NCBI GenBank assembly: GCA_031296935.1
Contig: JAVDPD010000009.1
Span: 1-64,000, forward strand
Direction of reading: 5' to 3'
Length of the DNA stretch: 64,000 bases
Source of the DNA: Cerasicoccus maritimus
GTDB lineage: Bacteria; Verrucomicrobiota; Verrucomicrobiia; Opitutales; Cerasicoccaceae
Within the stretch, counting starts at the first letter, position 1. Every line of letters starts with the position of its first letter. Positions 51,695 to 62,517 of this stretch are shown in pieces. The notes beneath the pieces are model-generated. The model saw nothing but the letters and a program-made list of their open reading frames with translations, was not told where the DNA came from and did no database searches. The position numbers and the translations under genes are program-made.

Positions 51695-53689
51695 TTATTT
51701 ATAACTACGCGTAGCCATGTGGACTTCTTCGTAGACGAGATTTTCTTTGTTGAGCTTGGGTTCGACGTCGTCGCCCATGTATTCCCAAACGCCGGCGAAG
51801 GCGAAGTTTTCGTCGTCGCGCTTGGCTTCACCTTCGGAGATGAGGCCGGCCTTGACTTCGGGGTCTTCGGGCATCGACTGGTGCTCCGAGCGGAAGTGAC
51901 CGCCGCAGGACTCTTCGCGCATGAGGGCGTCGCGGCAGAGCAGTTCGCCGAACTCGAGGAAGTCGGCCACGCGACCGGCGCGCTCCAGCTCCTGGTTGAG
52001 TTCGCCATCTTCGCCGAGGACCTTCACGCGGCTCCAGAACTCCTTGCGCAGGGCTTGGATTTCCTGGATTGCTTCGGTGAGGCCCTGCTTGTCGCGAGCC
52101 ATGCCGCACTTGTCCCACATGATCTTGCCGAGGCGCTGGTGGAAGCTGCGTGGGCTTTCGTCGCCCTGAATGGAGAGGAGCTTGTCGATGCGATCGCGGA
52201 CGGACTTTTCGGCTTCGTCAAATGCCGGGTGGTCGGCTGAGATCTTGCCAGCCTTGGCGATGCCCTGCTTGCCGAGGTAATTACCCAGCGTATAAGGCAG
52301 CACGAAGTAACCGTCGGCCAGACCTTGCATGAGCGCGGATGCGCCGAGGCGGTTTGCGCCGTGGTCGGAGAAGTTGGCTTCGCCCGCGACGAAGAGGCCG
52401 GGGACGTTGCTCTCAAGATTGTAGTCAACCCAGAGACCACCCATGGTGTAGTGGACCGCCGGGAAGATCATCATCGGCACCTCGTAAGGATTGTCGCCGG
52501 TGATGCACTCATACATGTCGAAGAGGTTGCCGTAACGCTGGGCAATGACGTCCTTGCCGAGGCGCTTGATCGCGTCGCGGAAGTCCAGGTAAACGCCGAG
52601 GCCGGTGGAGGCGATGCCGCGTCCGTCGTCGCAAGCTTCCTTGGCCGCGCGGGACGAGATGTCGCGCGGTGCAAGGTTACCAAAGCTCGGGTATTTGCGC
52701 TCCAGGTAGTAGTCGCGATCTTCTTCGGCAATGTCGTTGGCCTTGAGTTCGCCCTTGCGGACCTTCTGTGCGAGTTCCTTCGTCTTCGGCGCCCAGATGC
52801 GGCCGTCGTTACGAAGCGACTCGGACATGAGGGTAAGCTTGGACTGCTGTTCGCCGTGGACGGGGATGCAGGTCGGGTGAATCTGCGTGTAGCAGGGATT
52901 CGCGAAGCCTGCGCCCTTCTTATACGCGCGGTAGGCGGCGGTGACGTTGCAGCCCTGGGCGTTGGTCGAAAGGAAGAACACGTTGCCGTAACCACCGGTG
53001 GCGAGGACAACTGTGTCGGCGGCCCAACGCTCGATCTTACCGGTCACGAGGTTGCGGGTGATGATGCCCTTGGCGTGCTTTTGGCCGTCATCGTCGTCGA
53101 CGAGTACGAGCTCCAGCATTTCGTGGCGGTTATACATTTTGACCGCGCCGAGGCCGATCTGCTTGGAAAGCTGCTGATAGGCGCCGAGGAGGAGCTGCTG
53201 ACCAGTCTGTCCGCGAGCGTAGAACGTGCGGGAGACCTGAGCGCCACCGAAGGAGCGGTTGTCCAGCAGGCCGCCGTATTCGCGGGCGAACGGAACGCCC
53301 TGTGCAACCATTTGGTCGATGATGTTGACGGACACTTCAGCCAGGCGGTGAACGTTGGCTTCGCGGGCGCGGAAGTCGCCACCCTTTACGGTGTCGTAGA
53401 ACAGGCGGTAAACGGAGTCACCGTCGTTCTGGTAGTTCTTGGCGGCGTTGATGCCGCCCTGAGCTGCGATCGAGTGAGCGCGGCGCGGGCTGTCCTGATA
53501 ACAGAAGCACGACACCTGGTAGCCCATTTCCGCGAGGGAGGCGGCTGCGGAAGCGCCTGCGAGGCCCGAGCCCACGATGATGACGTGGTATTTCCGGCGG
53601 TTGGCCGGGTTGACCAGTTTGATCTTGGTCTTGTGGCTGGACCACTTTTGGGCCATTGGCCCTTCGGGGATGTTGGAATTAAGTTCCAT
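51695..53689 (-). CDS. sdhA: succinate dehydrogenase flavoprotein subunit
   Basis: Oxidises succinate to fumarate and holds covalent FAD. The 664-residue protein has the FAD start [21 protein letters not shown], the flavinylation segment [14 protein letters not shown], and the active-site region [19 protein letters not shown]. An ATG at 53656 (MAQKWSSHK) is an alternative start, 11 codons in. The length and sequence features resemble B-type SdhA. It follows sdhC by 21 bp. Confidence 0.95.
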   Translation of the reverse strand: MELNSNIPEGPMAQKWSSHKTKIKLVNPANRRKYHVIIVGSGLAGASAAASLAEMGYQVSCFCYQDSPRRAHSIAAQGGINAAKNYQNDGDSVYRLFYDTVKGGDFRAREANVHRLAEVSVNIIDQMVAQGVPFAREYGGLLDNRSFGGAQVSRTFYARGQTGQQLLLGAYQQLSKQIGLGAVKMYNRHEMLELVLVDDDDGQKHAKGIITRNLVTGKIERWAADTVVLATGGYGNVFFLSTNAQGCNVTAAYRAYKKGAGFANPCYTQIHPTCIPVHGEQQSKLTLMSESLRNDGRIWAPKTKELAQKVRKGELKANDIAEEDRDYYLERKYPSFGNLAPRDISSRAAKEACDDGRGIASTGLGVYLDFRDAIKRLGKDVIAQRYGNLFDMYECITGDNPYEVPMMIFPAVHYTMGGLWVDYNLESNVPGLFVAGEANFSDHGANRLGASALMQGLADGYFVLPYTLGNYLGKQGIAKAGKISADHPAFDEAEKSVRDRIDKLLSIQGDESPRSFHQRLGKIMWDKCGMARDKQGLTEAIQEIQALRKEFWSRVKVLGEDGELNQELERAGRVADFLEFGELLCRDALMREESCGGHFRSEHQSMPEDPEVKAGLISEGEAKRDDENFAFAGVWEYMGDDVEPKLNKENLVYEEVHMATRSYK

Positions 53690-53710
53690 GACGATTGCGG
53701 TGTTGGGAAA

Positions 53711-54496
53711 TTAGTGGTGTGCGGCGGGAGTTTCGGCGGCCGGTGCGGCACCGGCCCAAGCGGCTTGTTTCTCGGCGAGGTAGTCCTTGCCGAAGCCGGC
53801 GAGGACGGAAGCGGGGATCGAGGCGAAGCCCAGGAAGATCACCCAACCGAAGACGGCGGCGAGGCACTTGAGCTTGTAGCGCCAGGCTTCGTTGCGCAGA
53901 CCGACGGACTGGAACATCGAGGCGACACCGTGGCTGAGGTGCATGCAGAGCAGCGCCATTGTGACGATATAGAACAGCGAGATGATCGGGCTGGAGAAGC
54001 CGCTGACCATCATTGCGAATACGTCAAAGTATTCGAGCGGCACATGGCCGACTTCGATCATCGCGGTGCCGATGGTTTCGTTGTAGTGCTCCGGCACGAC
54101 ACGTGTGGTGTATTGCAGGATGTGGAAAACGATGAACGCCAGAATCAGCACGCCGGTCACCGGCATGGTCCGCGAAGCGTAAGTCGAGGCGAGTGTCTTC
54201 TGGCCGAGGTAGGACTCCGGGCGCGCAGCGCGGTTTTCCTTGGTCAGCAGAACCGCCATCCACACGTGAATCGCCAGGAAGGCGAGCAAAGAGCCGCGAA
54301 TGAGCCACAGTGTAACCGGCGCCCCGGGGAGGTGATGCAGGTGGAATGCATATGCGTTAATGACATCCGGCCCAAGGAAGAACTGGAGGTTCCCCAGCAT
54401 GTGCCCGATAATGAACAACACCAGGACGAGCCCGGAGATGGCCATTAAGTATTTCTTAACCAGTGAAGGTATGTGACAGGGTTTAGTTGTGCTCAT
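53711..54496 (-). CDS. sdhC: succinate dehydrogenase cytochrome b subunit
   Basis: Membrane anchor of complex II. A single 261-residue subunit with five membrane segments, as in the di-heme B-type enzymes (Bacillus, Wolinella, Bacteroides) that lack SdhD. His residues in several helices (for example IIGHMLGN, IVFHILQY and LCMHLSHGVASMFQ) are candidate heme ligands. It is the first gene of the operon. A minus-strand TATAAT (54514-54509) lies only 13 bp before its ATG, so transcripts starting there would be almost leaderless. Confidence 0.92.
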   Translation of the reverse strand: MSTTKPCHIPSLVKKYLMAISGLVLVLFIIGHMLGNLQFFLGPDVINAYAFHLHHLPGAPVTLWLIRGSLLAFLAIHVWMAVLLTKENRAARPESYLGQKTLASTYASRTMPVTGVLILAFIVFHILQYTTRVVPEHYNETIGTAMIEVGHVPLEYFDVFAMMVSGFSSPIISLFYIVTMALLCMHLSHGVASMFQSVGLRNEAWRYKLKCLAAVFGWVIFLGFASIPASVLAGFGKDYLAEKQAAWAGAAPAAETPAAHH

Positions 54497-54766
54497 AACG
54501 GGGATCTTATTATAATCCGTTCAAGTGCTGTTAGCTCATAAAAATAGCTAATGCAAGAGTTTGTGACCCGCCTGACAAATATCAATGCTGAGCCTTGATT
54601 TTAAGCAGGTTATAAGCGCCGCTATGCCCTATATTACTAGCAATTCTTGAAACTGAGACACGTTCGCTATTAGGTGGCAAAATGTTGTGGTTTTAATCCT
54701 AATGATAATCTTAATTAGGTGGGTTTTTGCATTGAATTGATCGTTTGGCGCAGTCTGTATTAATTT

Positions 54767-57688
54767 ATGCCCCCGCTTTTCGCCGTTTTGACGCGCTATG
54801 CCTGCCTCATGCTGGTTTTTACCGGCACCTTGCGTGCGCAGGAGCCATTGAAGCTGGACACTGATTTTGCGCCCAAGCTCTATGGCTACGGCCGCGTGCC
54901 GGAGATGGCGTGGAATCCCGTCAGCGAGTGGCTTTACTGCCGCGTGATTGCCGAGAAAATGAACGGTCAGCAGCTGACCACCAACTTGCTCCGCTTCACA
55001 GCCGATGGCGAATGGGACGACACTTGGGCGCTCGAGCACGATGGCGAAATCACCTGCATCGCCGTCGAAGACGACGGCAAGCTGCTCATCGGTGGTGAGT
55101 TCACCGAGGTCGACGGGCATAGTACGTATCGCGTGGCGCGGATCAATGTGGATGGAACGGTGGACACGTCCTTTGTGGCGACAGGGCTCCCAGACACGCC
55201 GGAGTTTGAGGTCGTCGAAGCGCTCGGCGTGGATGCGCAGGGCAGGGTGTATGTTGGGCTTTACGGTGAGGGCGACAATGGCGCGATTCGCTTGTCGCCC
55301 ACCGGTCTTTTTCAGCAACGCTTGGTCAGCGACATGAATGTTAAGTGTTTCGGCTTTTTGAGCGATGGAAGCGTTTTAGTCGGCGGGGATGCCTTGCTGA
55401 AGTTTGATTCAAGTGGGGACGTGGACATGGGTTTTGACGCTCGTATAGAGTTGAGGTACGAAACACACAGCTTTTATGAGCCGCCTTACCTGGAGATTAA
55501 CGATATCCTGGTCGTCACTTATGATGGCGAAGAATGCATCTGGGTTGCGGGGCGATTTGACCATGTGAAGAAATCGGAGCCAGACGACTTTTGGCCGTAC
55601 GAAACGCACCAGGAAATCCATGGTTTGGCTCTGTTGGATAGCAGCGGTGCATTGTCCACACTGCAGCAAGAGAGTTTTCTGTTTATACCGGAGTTTGGCT
55701 TGGGTTCTAATGACTACTTTAGTGTTTTGGACATCTGCCTGTCTTCTACCAATGGCGTAGCTTATTTGGCCGGTAAGTATGTGCCGAGCCCATATGGAAT
55801 TGGTGACTTGAGGAGTTTGGAATCTGGCTCCATTCGTTATTCTTCTGTCTTAACGGATAGTGCTTTTAATACGCCCAGTGGGAGCTATCCCACTTGCTTT
55901 GCGGAAACTGATCTAGGCTGGGTATTCGGGAATACTCGTGAAGATGCTGAGACAAATGCAGCATGGGCTTTGAGTTTTGATTACGCTGCAGATGAAATAA
56001 ATGAGAACATTCATTTGTATGAGCCACGTGTTCCATCTGAAGTTATTCCCCGCTCAGATGGAGGATTGTTTCTCAGTGGGCGTCAGGTTCGTGAGGTTAG
56101 CGAAATCGCGGTTCCGGGCTTAGTCGCGTTAAAGAATGACATGGAAATCGATGAGAGTTTCCAACTGGACACGGGGACCGTATATGTTGAGCAGCTATTT
56201 TCCTTTCCTGATGGTCGTATTTTGTTCTGCGGGTCTATATCTGGAAAATCGCGTCAGATGGTTTTGCTCAACCCTGATGGTAGTGTCGTGGAAGGGGTGC
56301 AGTTTACTTATGTGGGGTCGTTGCGAGCTGCCTTAGATACTATGAAGATGATGTGGCAAATGCCTACCGGAGAAATTCTTGTGCGGGGAATTTCCGCATT
56401 GGATGATGTTGAATTGGGCGAGCTCACATTACTCGATTTTACGGACATCGATACCAAGTTGGAAAAAGCCGAACGGCTTGGAGTTTCTCTCTTGGACACG
56501 GGTGTAATCGTGACGTCATTTCAACCAACCATCACGATGGATGTTCATGATGCGGCTGGCCAGAGTGATGGCCGCATCGTCTTTACTGGTTCTTTTGGTG
56601 ATCTGGGAAATATTGTAAGGCTGAATCGTGATGGAACCGTAGATAGCTCTTTTCTGGCGATGAACGATTTAGCCCTAGTTCCTGAAGACGCGCAGATCGA
56701 AGTGGACGCTTTGGATCGGCTGTATATTAGTTCGGGAACCTACGATAGAGTTGTCATCGCAGATGAGACAGAACGAACCGTGGTGCGTTTATTCGCTTCG
56801 GGAGAATTGGACGAATCCTACCAATTTGTCGGTGTAATGATTGTTTGGGATATGGTCGCTTTGGCAGATGGTGAGCTTGTCATGCTTGCCAGCTCCTTCG
56901 GAGAATTATTTCAAGATTATAATCAGATTGTCTTCTTTGACGGACAAGGCAGCTATGTCGCTGAGAATCGCGTGGATTTTGGTTATAATTCGCGAAAGAT
57001 CTACTATTCGGACGGAACAGTTTATTCCCGCTATGCGCTACGTGGCATTGCCGACTGGGGGCGCGCGGTTTTGCCGGACCCGCCGGGACCGCAAGCTAGT
57101 ATTTACCCGTCGATTATGACTGCCCGCGAAGGCGCAGACGCCACCTTCTGGCTGGCGGATCGTGGGGCGGGAGAGACGTATCAATGGCTACAGGGTGGGG
57201 CGCCGATTGCGGGCGCGACTGGGCCAAGCCTGACGCTCGATCCTGTGGCGCTGGCCGATGCGGGCGAGATCAGTGTCGAGGCGACGGGGCCCGGAGGCGA
57301 GGTCACGCGGACGGCGACGCTCAGAGTGGCCGGGTTTGATTTCGAGCAATGGGGCGCGCAGCGTGGGTTGACGACGGAACAGCTCGCCGAGCCGACTCGC
57401 GATTTCAATGGCAACGGGTTGACGCTCGGTGAAGAATTTCTCTTACGCACAGACCTCGGTGGCCCGACTACGCGCAATTGGGCCCGTCAGGCTTGGGATG
57501 GTGAGGCGCTGGAGCTCAGATGGCAGATGTTGCCAGGGCGTCGCTATTGGGTGGATTGCTCCCCGGACCTCGTGGAGTGGGCTCCGCTTACGAGCTACAC
57601 CGCAGACGCTGTTGAGAATATAGCCGTGAGCTTGGTGCCGACGGGAAACTGCTTCTACCGGGTGCGGGTCGAGTTGCCGAGCGAGTAG
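54767..57688 (+). CDS. secreted delta-60 repeat protein
   Basis: A 973-residue exported protein. Signal peptide about 1-24. Residues about 30-760 contain beta-propeller-like delta-60 repeats, with recurrent phrases such as DGKLLIGGEFTEVDG and NVDGTVDTSF, NRDGTVDSSF and LNPDGSVVEG. An Ig-like domain follows (about 780-860, with TYQWLQGGAPIAGATGPSLT), then a C-terminal domain ending FYRVRVELPSE. Probably a surface protein with an unknown ligand. The middle third (about 55700-57000) looks AT-richer than the flanks. It overlaps the convergent glycosyltransferase gene by 34 bp. Confidence 0.8.
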   Translation: MPPLFAVLTRYACLMLVFTGTLRAQEPLKLDTDFAPKLYGYGRVPEMAWNPVSEWLYCRVIAEKMNGQQLTTNLLRFTADGEWDDTWALEHDGEITCIAVEDDGKLLIGGEFTEVDGHSTYRVARINVDGTVDTSFVATGLPDTPEFEVVEALGVDAQGRVYVGLYGEGDNGAIRLSPTGLFQQRLVSDMNVKCFGFLSDGSVLVGGDALLKFDSSGDVDMGFDARIELRYETHSFYEPPYLEINDILVVTYDGEECIWVAGRFDHVKKSEPDDFWPYETHQEIHGLALLDSSGALSTLQQESFLFIPEFGLGSNDYFSVLDICLSSTNGVAYLAGKYVPSPYGIGDLRSLESGSIRYSSVLTDSAFNTPSGSYPTCFAETDLGWVFGNTREDAETNAAWALSFDYAADEINENIHLYEPRVPSEVIPRSDGGLFLSGRQVREVSEIAVPGLVALKNDMEIDESFQLDTGTVYVEQLFSFPDGRILFCGSISGKSRQMVLLNPDGSVVEGVQFTYVGSLRAALDTMKMMWQMPTGEILVRGISALDDVELGELTLLDFTDIDTKLEKAERLGVSLLDTGVIVTSFQPTITMDVHDAAGQSDGRIVFTGSFGDLGNIVRLNRDGTVDSSFLAMNDLALVPEDAQIEVDALDRLYISSGTYDRVVIADETERTVVRLFASGELDESYQFVGVMIVWDMVALADGELVMLASSFGELFQDYNQIVFFDGQGSYVAENRVDFGYNSRKIYYSDGTVYSRYALRGIADWGRAVLPDPPGPQASIYPSIMTAREGADATFWLADRGAGETYQWLQGGAPIAGATGPSLTLDPVALADAGEISVEATGPGGEVTRTATLRVAGFDFEQWGAQRGLTTEQLAEPTRDFNGNGLTLGEEFLLRTDLGGPTTRNWARQAWDGEALELRWQMLPGRRYWVDCSPDLVEWAPLTSYTADAVENIAVSLVPTGNCFYRVRVELPSE

Positions 57689-58842
57689 CCTTCGCCTCCG
57701 TAGCGGGTGCGGGTGGCGCGTATGTCGTTGTCTTCGAAAAGCTTCAGGTAGATTTCGGCCCAGCGGGCGTTGAGGTAGTCGGGTTCCAGAGGGCGCAGGC
57801 TCCGGCGGTTGACTTGGGGGAAGGCGCGTTTGCCCTCGATCAGCTCGGCGATCATGGTTGCCAGGGCGCGCGAGTTGTTAGTGGGAAATTTGAGACCGTT
57901 TTCGGGTGGGGCAAACAGGTCGGCGGCTCCCACAGTGTCACTGGCGATCACGGGGACTCCGGCAAACAGGGATTCCACTACCGCGAGGCCAAACGGTTCA
58001 TTTTCGGCGGGGTGGACGAGGAGATCGATTTCGCTGAAAAACGCCTTCACGTCATTCTGGTGGCCGCGCCATTCCACGATTTCGTGAAGGTGGTGTTCGT
58101 GGACTAGGTCGCGCAGGAGCTGAGAGTAGTCCTGGGAAATGTTTTCGTCGAGCGGGTCGCCGATGTGGATGAATTTCACGCGTCGTCGGATCTCAGTCGG
58201 TAGCCAGCCGAGTGCTTCGAGGATGATTTCCCAGCGCTTCCAGTCAACGATGATGCCGCAGCCGCCGATGGTCAGGGTGCGCTCGGTTTCGGGTCCGAAG
58301 AAGGGTGGGATGGTTTTGCCGGGGCGGCGAAGACTGGGTGGAACGCTGCCCGGAATGCAGTCGCGCCAGTTTTCAGCGGGCAAGCCGTAGTAGCGCTTCA
58401 TTGAGGGGCACAGGAAGATCATGCGGTCGCGCATCACGGCGTGTCCCAAGCGGTAAAACCAGCGTTGCGGGTTGTTCAGGTGTACGGTGACAACCACTCT
58501 TTGATGCCCGAGCAGCGAAAGGATGATGCCTAGTAGCACGCCGCCGCGGGAGTGCCCGTGAAATATAAGATTATGGCGTCGCACGAGTTTGCGCCGGAGC
58601 CAAGCGACTTGTTTAAGGCTGTCCCATATCGCCATGGGCGACAGCAGCCTACTGTAGTCTCCCTTGCTAATGCGCAGGAGCTTCATGTGGGGGTGACGCG
58701 TTTGCTCGAAGCCTTCTTGGACGATCAGGATGTTGCGCGCGCCATTTTGCCGAGTCACCGACCGGATGTAGGAGAGGGTGCCTCCAACATCCCAGCCGGA
58801 CCCGACAAAATGTAGAACGGTCGGCCCCTTATCAGTTAGCAT
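57655..58842 (-). CDS. family 4-type glycosyltransferase
   Basis: GT-B fold glycosyltransferase of 395 residues. The N-terminal GSGWDVGGTLSYI resembles the glycine-rich acceptor-side loop; the donor-side motif is HPAENEPFGLAVVESLFAGVPVIAS (E-x7-E), typical of GT4 enzymes that use nucleotide sugars with retention. It stands alone, with no polysaccharide cluster around it, so sugar and acceptor are unknown. Its last 11 codons are antisense to the end of the delta-60 gene. Confidence 0.88.
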   Translation of the reverse strand: MLTDKGPTVLHFVGSGWDVGGTLSYIRSVTRQNGARNILIVQEGFEQTRHPHMKLLRISKGDYSRLLSPMAIWDSLKQVAWLRRKLVRRHNLIFHGHSRGGVLLGIILSLLGHQRVVVTVHLNNPQRWFYRLGHAVMRDRMIFLCPSMKRYYGLPAENWRDCIPGSVPPSLRRPGKTIPPFFGPETERTLTIGGCGIIVDWKRWEIILEALGWLPTEIRRRVKFIHIGDPLDENISQDYSQLLRDLVHEHHLHEIVEWRGHQNDVKAFFSEIDLLVHPAENEPFGLAVVESLFAGVPVIASDTVGAADLFAPPENGLKFPTNNSRALATMIAELIEGKRAFPQVNRRSLRPLEPDYLNARWAEIYLKLFEDNDIRATRTRYGGEGYSLGNSTRTR

Positions 58843-59025
58843 TTTGTACCCTTATATTATTCTGCGAAGCGCGCCCAGCAGAATTATTCGCACGGGTTAA
58901 ATCTATTGATAAAGAATCTTCCGGCGGCTTAATTCCGGGTGCAAAGGCTTGCGGCGAGGCATAAATGGCCTTTGTTTCCTAAGTTTCACTGAACGCTTCG
59001 CCGCAAAAGGCGTCCGATAATTTTA

Positions 59026-60321
59026 ATGCCTCCAATTTTACTCACGCTGACGGAGCTCTTTCGTCAATTTCCCCTGCGCCGCTTCATGCAGTTCGGCGAG
59101 GAGCATCGCAGCGACTGGGTGAGCCCGCTGTGCATGGCTCTGCTGGGGATCATGGGCGTATTTTTCATCTATTCTGCTCAAAAATATTTGGGTGGTAGCG
59201 CTTGGAAAATGCAGATTATCTGGCTTGTGTTGGGTGCGGTGGCCTACATGGTGGTATCTTTAGTAAACTACAAGTTTTACTTGGAGAATGCCCACATATT
59301 TTATTGGTTTTGTGTGGCCTTGCTGGCACCGTTGGCGCTCCAGGCAATGCTCTATAGCGTTGGTTTGGAGATTAAGATTCCTCTGGTCGAAACTCGTTGG
59401 GGATCAACAAGATGGATCGACTTTGGGCCGATATCGATTCAGCCTTCGGAAATCGCTAAGATTGGCGCGTTGTTGATGGTCGCCAGCCTGCTCGCCCGTT
59501 CAGAGGTCGGGACCTTTCGGGAGTCGATTAAGGTCTTGATAAAAGTTGGGATAGCATTTTCAATACCAGTGTTTCTGATTTTCCTGCAGCCCGACTTAGG
59601 GTCTTCGCTGGTTTTCCCTCCAATGGTTTTCAGCCTGCTTTACGTATCTAAGTTATCGGAGAAGTTTTTTGCCACGGTTTTCGGACTCTTCCTCCTGGCA
59701 ATGGCTTTGGTAGCTGTGGATGTGTACCGGTATCAGGACTTCATGCACGCCAACAGCCTTGATTTTCAAAAGGATGCTGGGCGGTTTGAAGAGCATTCGC
59801 TGCTGCCGCTGAAGGATTACCAGCGCAACCGGATTCTCGGCTTTGCGGCGCCTGCGGTCGTTGACCCCAAGGGCACCGGAGTGGCCTGGAATCTCAATCA
59901 ATCACTTTACGCCGTCGCCGGAGGCGGGCTGACGGGCAAGGGTTTGGGTGAAGGCACCCAGGCTAAGCTCGGCTACCTGCCGCCAACGGTGGCGACAAAC
60001 GACTTCATTTTCGCGGTCCTGGCAGAGGAGTCAGGATACGTCGGCGCTTTAATTGTATTAACCCTCTTTTTCGTACTGGTCGCAAATGGCATCCGAATCG
60101 CCGGGATGGCGCGCGACCGCTTCGGCGCTCTTTTAGCCGTCGGAGTTTCTGTAATATTAATGATCCATGTATTCATCAACATCGGCATGACGATCGGCTT
60201 GATGCCCATTACTGGGCTACCCCTGCCGTTCCTCAGTTACGGTGGTTCCTTTGTTTTAAGCTGCTGCATCCTGCAAGGTCTCATTCAAAGCGTGTATCGC
60301 TATCGTCGGGATTTCTCCTGA
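59026..60321 (+). CDS. rodA: FtsW/RodA/SpoVE family peptidoglycan polymerase
   Basis: SEDS-family glycosyltransferase that polymerises lipid II, 431 residues with about ten membrane segments. Landmarks: GSTRWIDFGPISIQPSEIAKI near the middle of the first half, FLQPDLGSSLVFP (with the catalytic Asp region), NQSLYAVAGGGLTGKGLGEG, FAVLAEESGY and GLPLPFLSYGGSF at the end. The elongation type (RodA) is favoured over FtsW because no division cluster is adjacent, but this is not decisive. An unusual insert around LDFQKDAGRFEEHSLLPLKDYQ is present. Confidence 0.9.
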   Translation: MPPILLTLTELFRQFPLRRFMQFGEEHRSDWVSPLCMALLGIMGVFFIYSAQKYLGGSAWKMQIIWLVLGAVAYMVVSLVNYKFYLENAHIFYWFCVALLAPLALQAMLYSVGLEIKIPLVETRWGSTRWIDFGPISIQPSEIAKIGALLMVASLLARSEVGTFRESIKVLIKVGIAFSIPVFLIFLQPDLGSSLVFPPMVFSLLYVSKLSEKFFATVFGLFLLAMALVAVDVYRYQDFMHANSLDFQKDAGRFEEHSLLPLKDYQRNRILGFAAPAVVDPKGTGVAWNLNQSLYAVAGGGLTGKGLGEGTQAKLGYLPPTVATNDFIFAVLAEESGYVGALIVLTLFFVLVANGIRIAGMARDRFGALLAVGVSVILMIHVFINIGMTIGLMPITGLPLPFLSYGGSFVLSCCILQGLIQSVYRYRRDFS

Positions 60322-60425
60322 TAATGAACCTGCTTTTTCCCCCGAGCGCGCATTATGCCTCGGGCGCCGCCGTTTACGATCTTGGAGCTGCTGGCCGATG
60401 CCCAAACCATTAGGCATAGCCAACA

Positions 60426-62177
60426 ATGACTCAATCAACCAAGAACACTGATACGATAGACCCCCAAACTCACGAAGAACTCCAAAAACCACCCAAAGAA
60501 GAAATTATTGAACACATTCCTGCGGAAAAGCTGAAGAAAGAATCACGCAACCGCGCCAAGAAACAACCCATCCTCCAAAAAATAGCCCGCGCCTTGTCTG
60601 CTCAAAAGCACGAACCCTACCGCGAACTAATCATCAACGCTGAACCGCTGGAGACGCGCGTAGCTCTGCTCGTCGACGGCGTTCTGGACAAGTTCGAAGT
60701 CGAGCGCACCGGCGAGCAACGCATGGTCGGCGCTATCTTCAAAGGCAAGATTCAGAATTTGGAAAACGGCCTCAAGGCCGCCTTCGTCGATATTGGTCAA
60801 CCCAAGAACGCATTCCTCCACTACTGGGATATCGTGCCCGGCGCGCAGGAAGACAACTCCATCGAAGTCGTCCGCGACACCCGTTCCGAGGAAAAGCGAG
60901 GCAAGAAGGTCGAGAAGCCTAACCTCAAGGACATCCCCAAGATGTTCCCGATCGGCACGGAAATCATCCTCCAGATCACCAAGGGCCAAATCGGCTCCAA
61001 GGGCCCGCGCACCACGACGAACCTCGCTATCCCCGGTCGTTTCCTCGTGCTCATGCCGTTCTCCGGACAGTGTGGCGTATCCCGCAAAATTGAAAACAAG
61101 GAAGAGCGCGACCGCCTCAAGGGCATCCTTCGCGGGCTGAAGATCCCCGAGGGTATGGGCGTCATCATTCGCACCGCCGGCGAAGGCAAGAAGACGCGTT
61201 ACTTCGTGCGCGACCTCTATATGCTCCTCAAAAAGTGGGAGGAAATTCAGCATCGCCTCAAGACGCAGGACGCGCCGTGCATGCTCTACCAGGAGCCCGA
61301 CATCATCGAGCGCACCGTTCGCGACTTCCTCACCGAGAATATCGACCGCGTGCTCGTCGACAGCGACCAGCGCCACAAGGCGATGATCGAGTCCGTCAAC
61401 CAGATCTCGCCACGTTCGCGCCGCAAGATCGCTCATTTCTCGGACGACATCCCGATCTTCGAACGCTTCAACATCGAGCGCCAGATCGAGCAGACCTTCC
61501 AGCGGCGGGTTCCGCTGCCCAGCGGCGGCGAAATCGTCATTGAGGAAACCGAAGCCCTCGTCGCTATCGACGTCAATACCGGCGGTCACCGTGGCAAGGA
61601 CAAGGACGGCAAGAATTACATCGTCAACGTCAACCTGGAGGCCGCATCTGAGATCGCCCGCCAGGTGCGCCTGCGCAACATTGGCGGCCTGATCATCATG
61701 GACTTCATCGACATGAAGGCCAAGAAGGACCGCAACGCCGTGCTCAACCGCATGCGCAAGGAGATGGCGCTCGATAAGGCCAAGAACCACATCTTGCCGA
61801 TCAGCCCGCTGGGCATCATGCAGATGACGCGTCAGCGCCACTCGGAAAGCCACAGCTCCGGCATCTATGAAGGCTGCCCATATTGCTCCGGCAAGGGCAT
61901 CGTCAAGAGCCCGCGCAGCATGAGTGTGGAGATCCAGCGTCGCCTGGTGTCGATCATCCGCCACGTCCGCGCCGACGAGCGCAAGCAGGGCCTCCAGCTG
62001 AGCCTCCGCGTGCTCATCCACCCGACGAATCTGGAACGCCTCCGCCGTGAGGACGCCCAGCACCTCGTGGACATCGAGCATGCCTATAACGTGCAGCTTT
62101 CATTCCGCGCCGATCCGGCCTACCACGTGGAAAACTTCCGCATTCTCGACGCCGAGTCTGGCAAGGAAATGCGCTAA
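60426..62177 (+). CDS. rng: ribonuclease E/G family endoribonuclease
   Basis: Cytoplasmic endonuclease for mRNA decay and rRNA processing. The 583-residue protein has a charged N-terminal extension of about 65 residues, the S1 domain ([24 protein letters not shown]), a Mg-binding catalytic region ([16 protein letters not shown] and [11 protein letters not shown], with the paired Asp) and the Zn-link motif CPYCSGKG. There is no long C-terminal scaffold, so RNase G-like. The extension is not usual for RNase G. Confidence 0.93.
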   Translation: MTQSTKNTDTIDPQTHEELQKPPKEEIIEHIPAEKLKKESRNRAKKQPILQKIARALSAQKHEPYRELIINAEPLETRVALLVDGVLDKFEVERTGEQRMVGAIFKGKIQNLENGLKAAFVDIGQPKNAFLHYWDIVPGAQEDNSIEVVRDTRSEEKRGKKVEKPNLKDIPKMFPIGTEIILQITKGQIGSKGPRTTTNLAIPGRFLVLMPFSGQCGVSRKIENKEERDRLKGILRGLKIPEGMGVIIRTAGEGKKTRYFVRDLYMLLKKWEEIQHRLKTQDAPCMLYQEPDIIERTVRDFLTENIDRVLVDSDQRHKAMIESVNQISPRSRRKIAHFSDDIPIFERFNIERQIEQTFQRRVPLPSGGEIVIEETEALVAIDVNTGGHRGKDKDGKNYIVNVNLEAASEIARQVRLRNIGGLIIMDFIDMKAKKDRNAVLNRMRKEMALDKAKNHILPISPLGIMQMTRQRHSESHSSGIYEGCPYCSGKGIVKSPRSMSVEIQRRLVSIIRHVRADERKQGLQLSLRVLIHPTNLERLRREDAQHLVDIEHAYNVQLSFRADPAYHVENFRILDAESGKEMR

Positions 62178-62204
62178 GCGCCCACGCAAATACGTTTTCA
62201 AAAC

Positions 62205-62241
62205 AACGCCCGCCGGTTCGAAGCCAGCGGGCGTTTTGTTT
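62205..62241 (+). terminator. Rho-independent terminator of rng
   Basis: AACGCCCGC and GCGGGCGTT form a 9-bp stem with a 13-nt loop, followed by TTGTTT. Confidence 0.85.
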
Positions 62242-62242
62242 A

Positions 62243-62267
62243 GGAACGCGAAGCTTTAGCGAGTGTT
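62243..62267 (+). repeat. 25-bp repeat, third copy
   Basis: Matches 50302-50326 at 24 of 25 positions (CTTTAG for CTTCAG) and again directly follows a terminator. Confidence 0.8.
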
Positions 62268-62517
62268 GGCGTAGACTGTCATGTGTGTTGGCAAGGGCCA
62301 CGGACAATCAATATTCAGTAACACTGCCTCAACGGGGCAGTGTTAGTAGCAATCAAGATACAAAATGAATGTGTGTTAGCAGTCAGAAGCCCCACCTTCG
62401 AAATCAGCTTTGTCGGGGCAGCGACCGCTTGATTTCTGTAACGATTGTGGTTTTATGGGGTTACAGGTTTACGCACAGACCTGCTTCGATGTGTTGAACG
62501 TTATTCCCTGATTGCCC
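62268..62517. other. intergenic region with one perfect hairpin
   Basis: 250 bp without a gene. TAACACTGCC (62319-62328) pairs perfectly with GGCAGTGTTA (62336-62345). ATGTGTGTT occurs at 62281 and 62369. Nothing else was recognised; the promoter of the next gene is presumably here. Confidence 0.55.

Noticed and set aside
54629..55318. 229-codon minus-strand frame across the start of the delta-60 gene
   Set aside because: It is opposite the signal peptide and first repeats of a convincing secreted protein and resembles nothing itself.
60627..62081. Long antisense open frame (484 codons) opposite rng; similar ones opposite cysN (6901-8214), lysC (329-1513) and the aldehyde dehydrogenase gene (26834-27991)
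   Set aside because: Each lies fully opposite a clearly conserved gene and arises from codon bias in GC-rich DNA; the products are His/Asp/Val-rich and match nothing.
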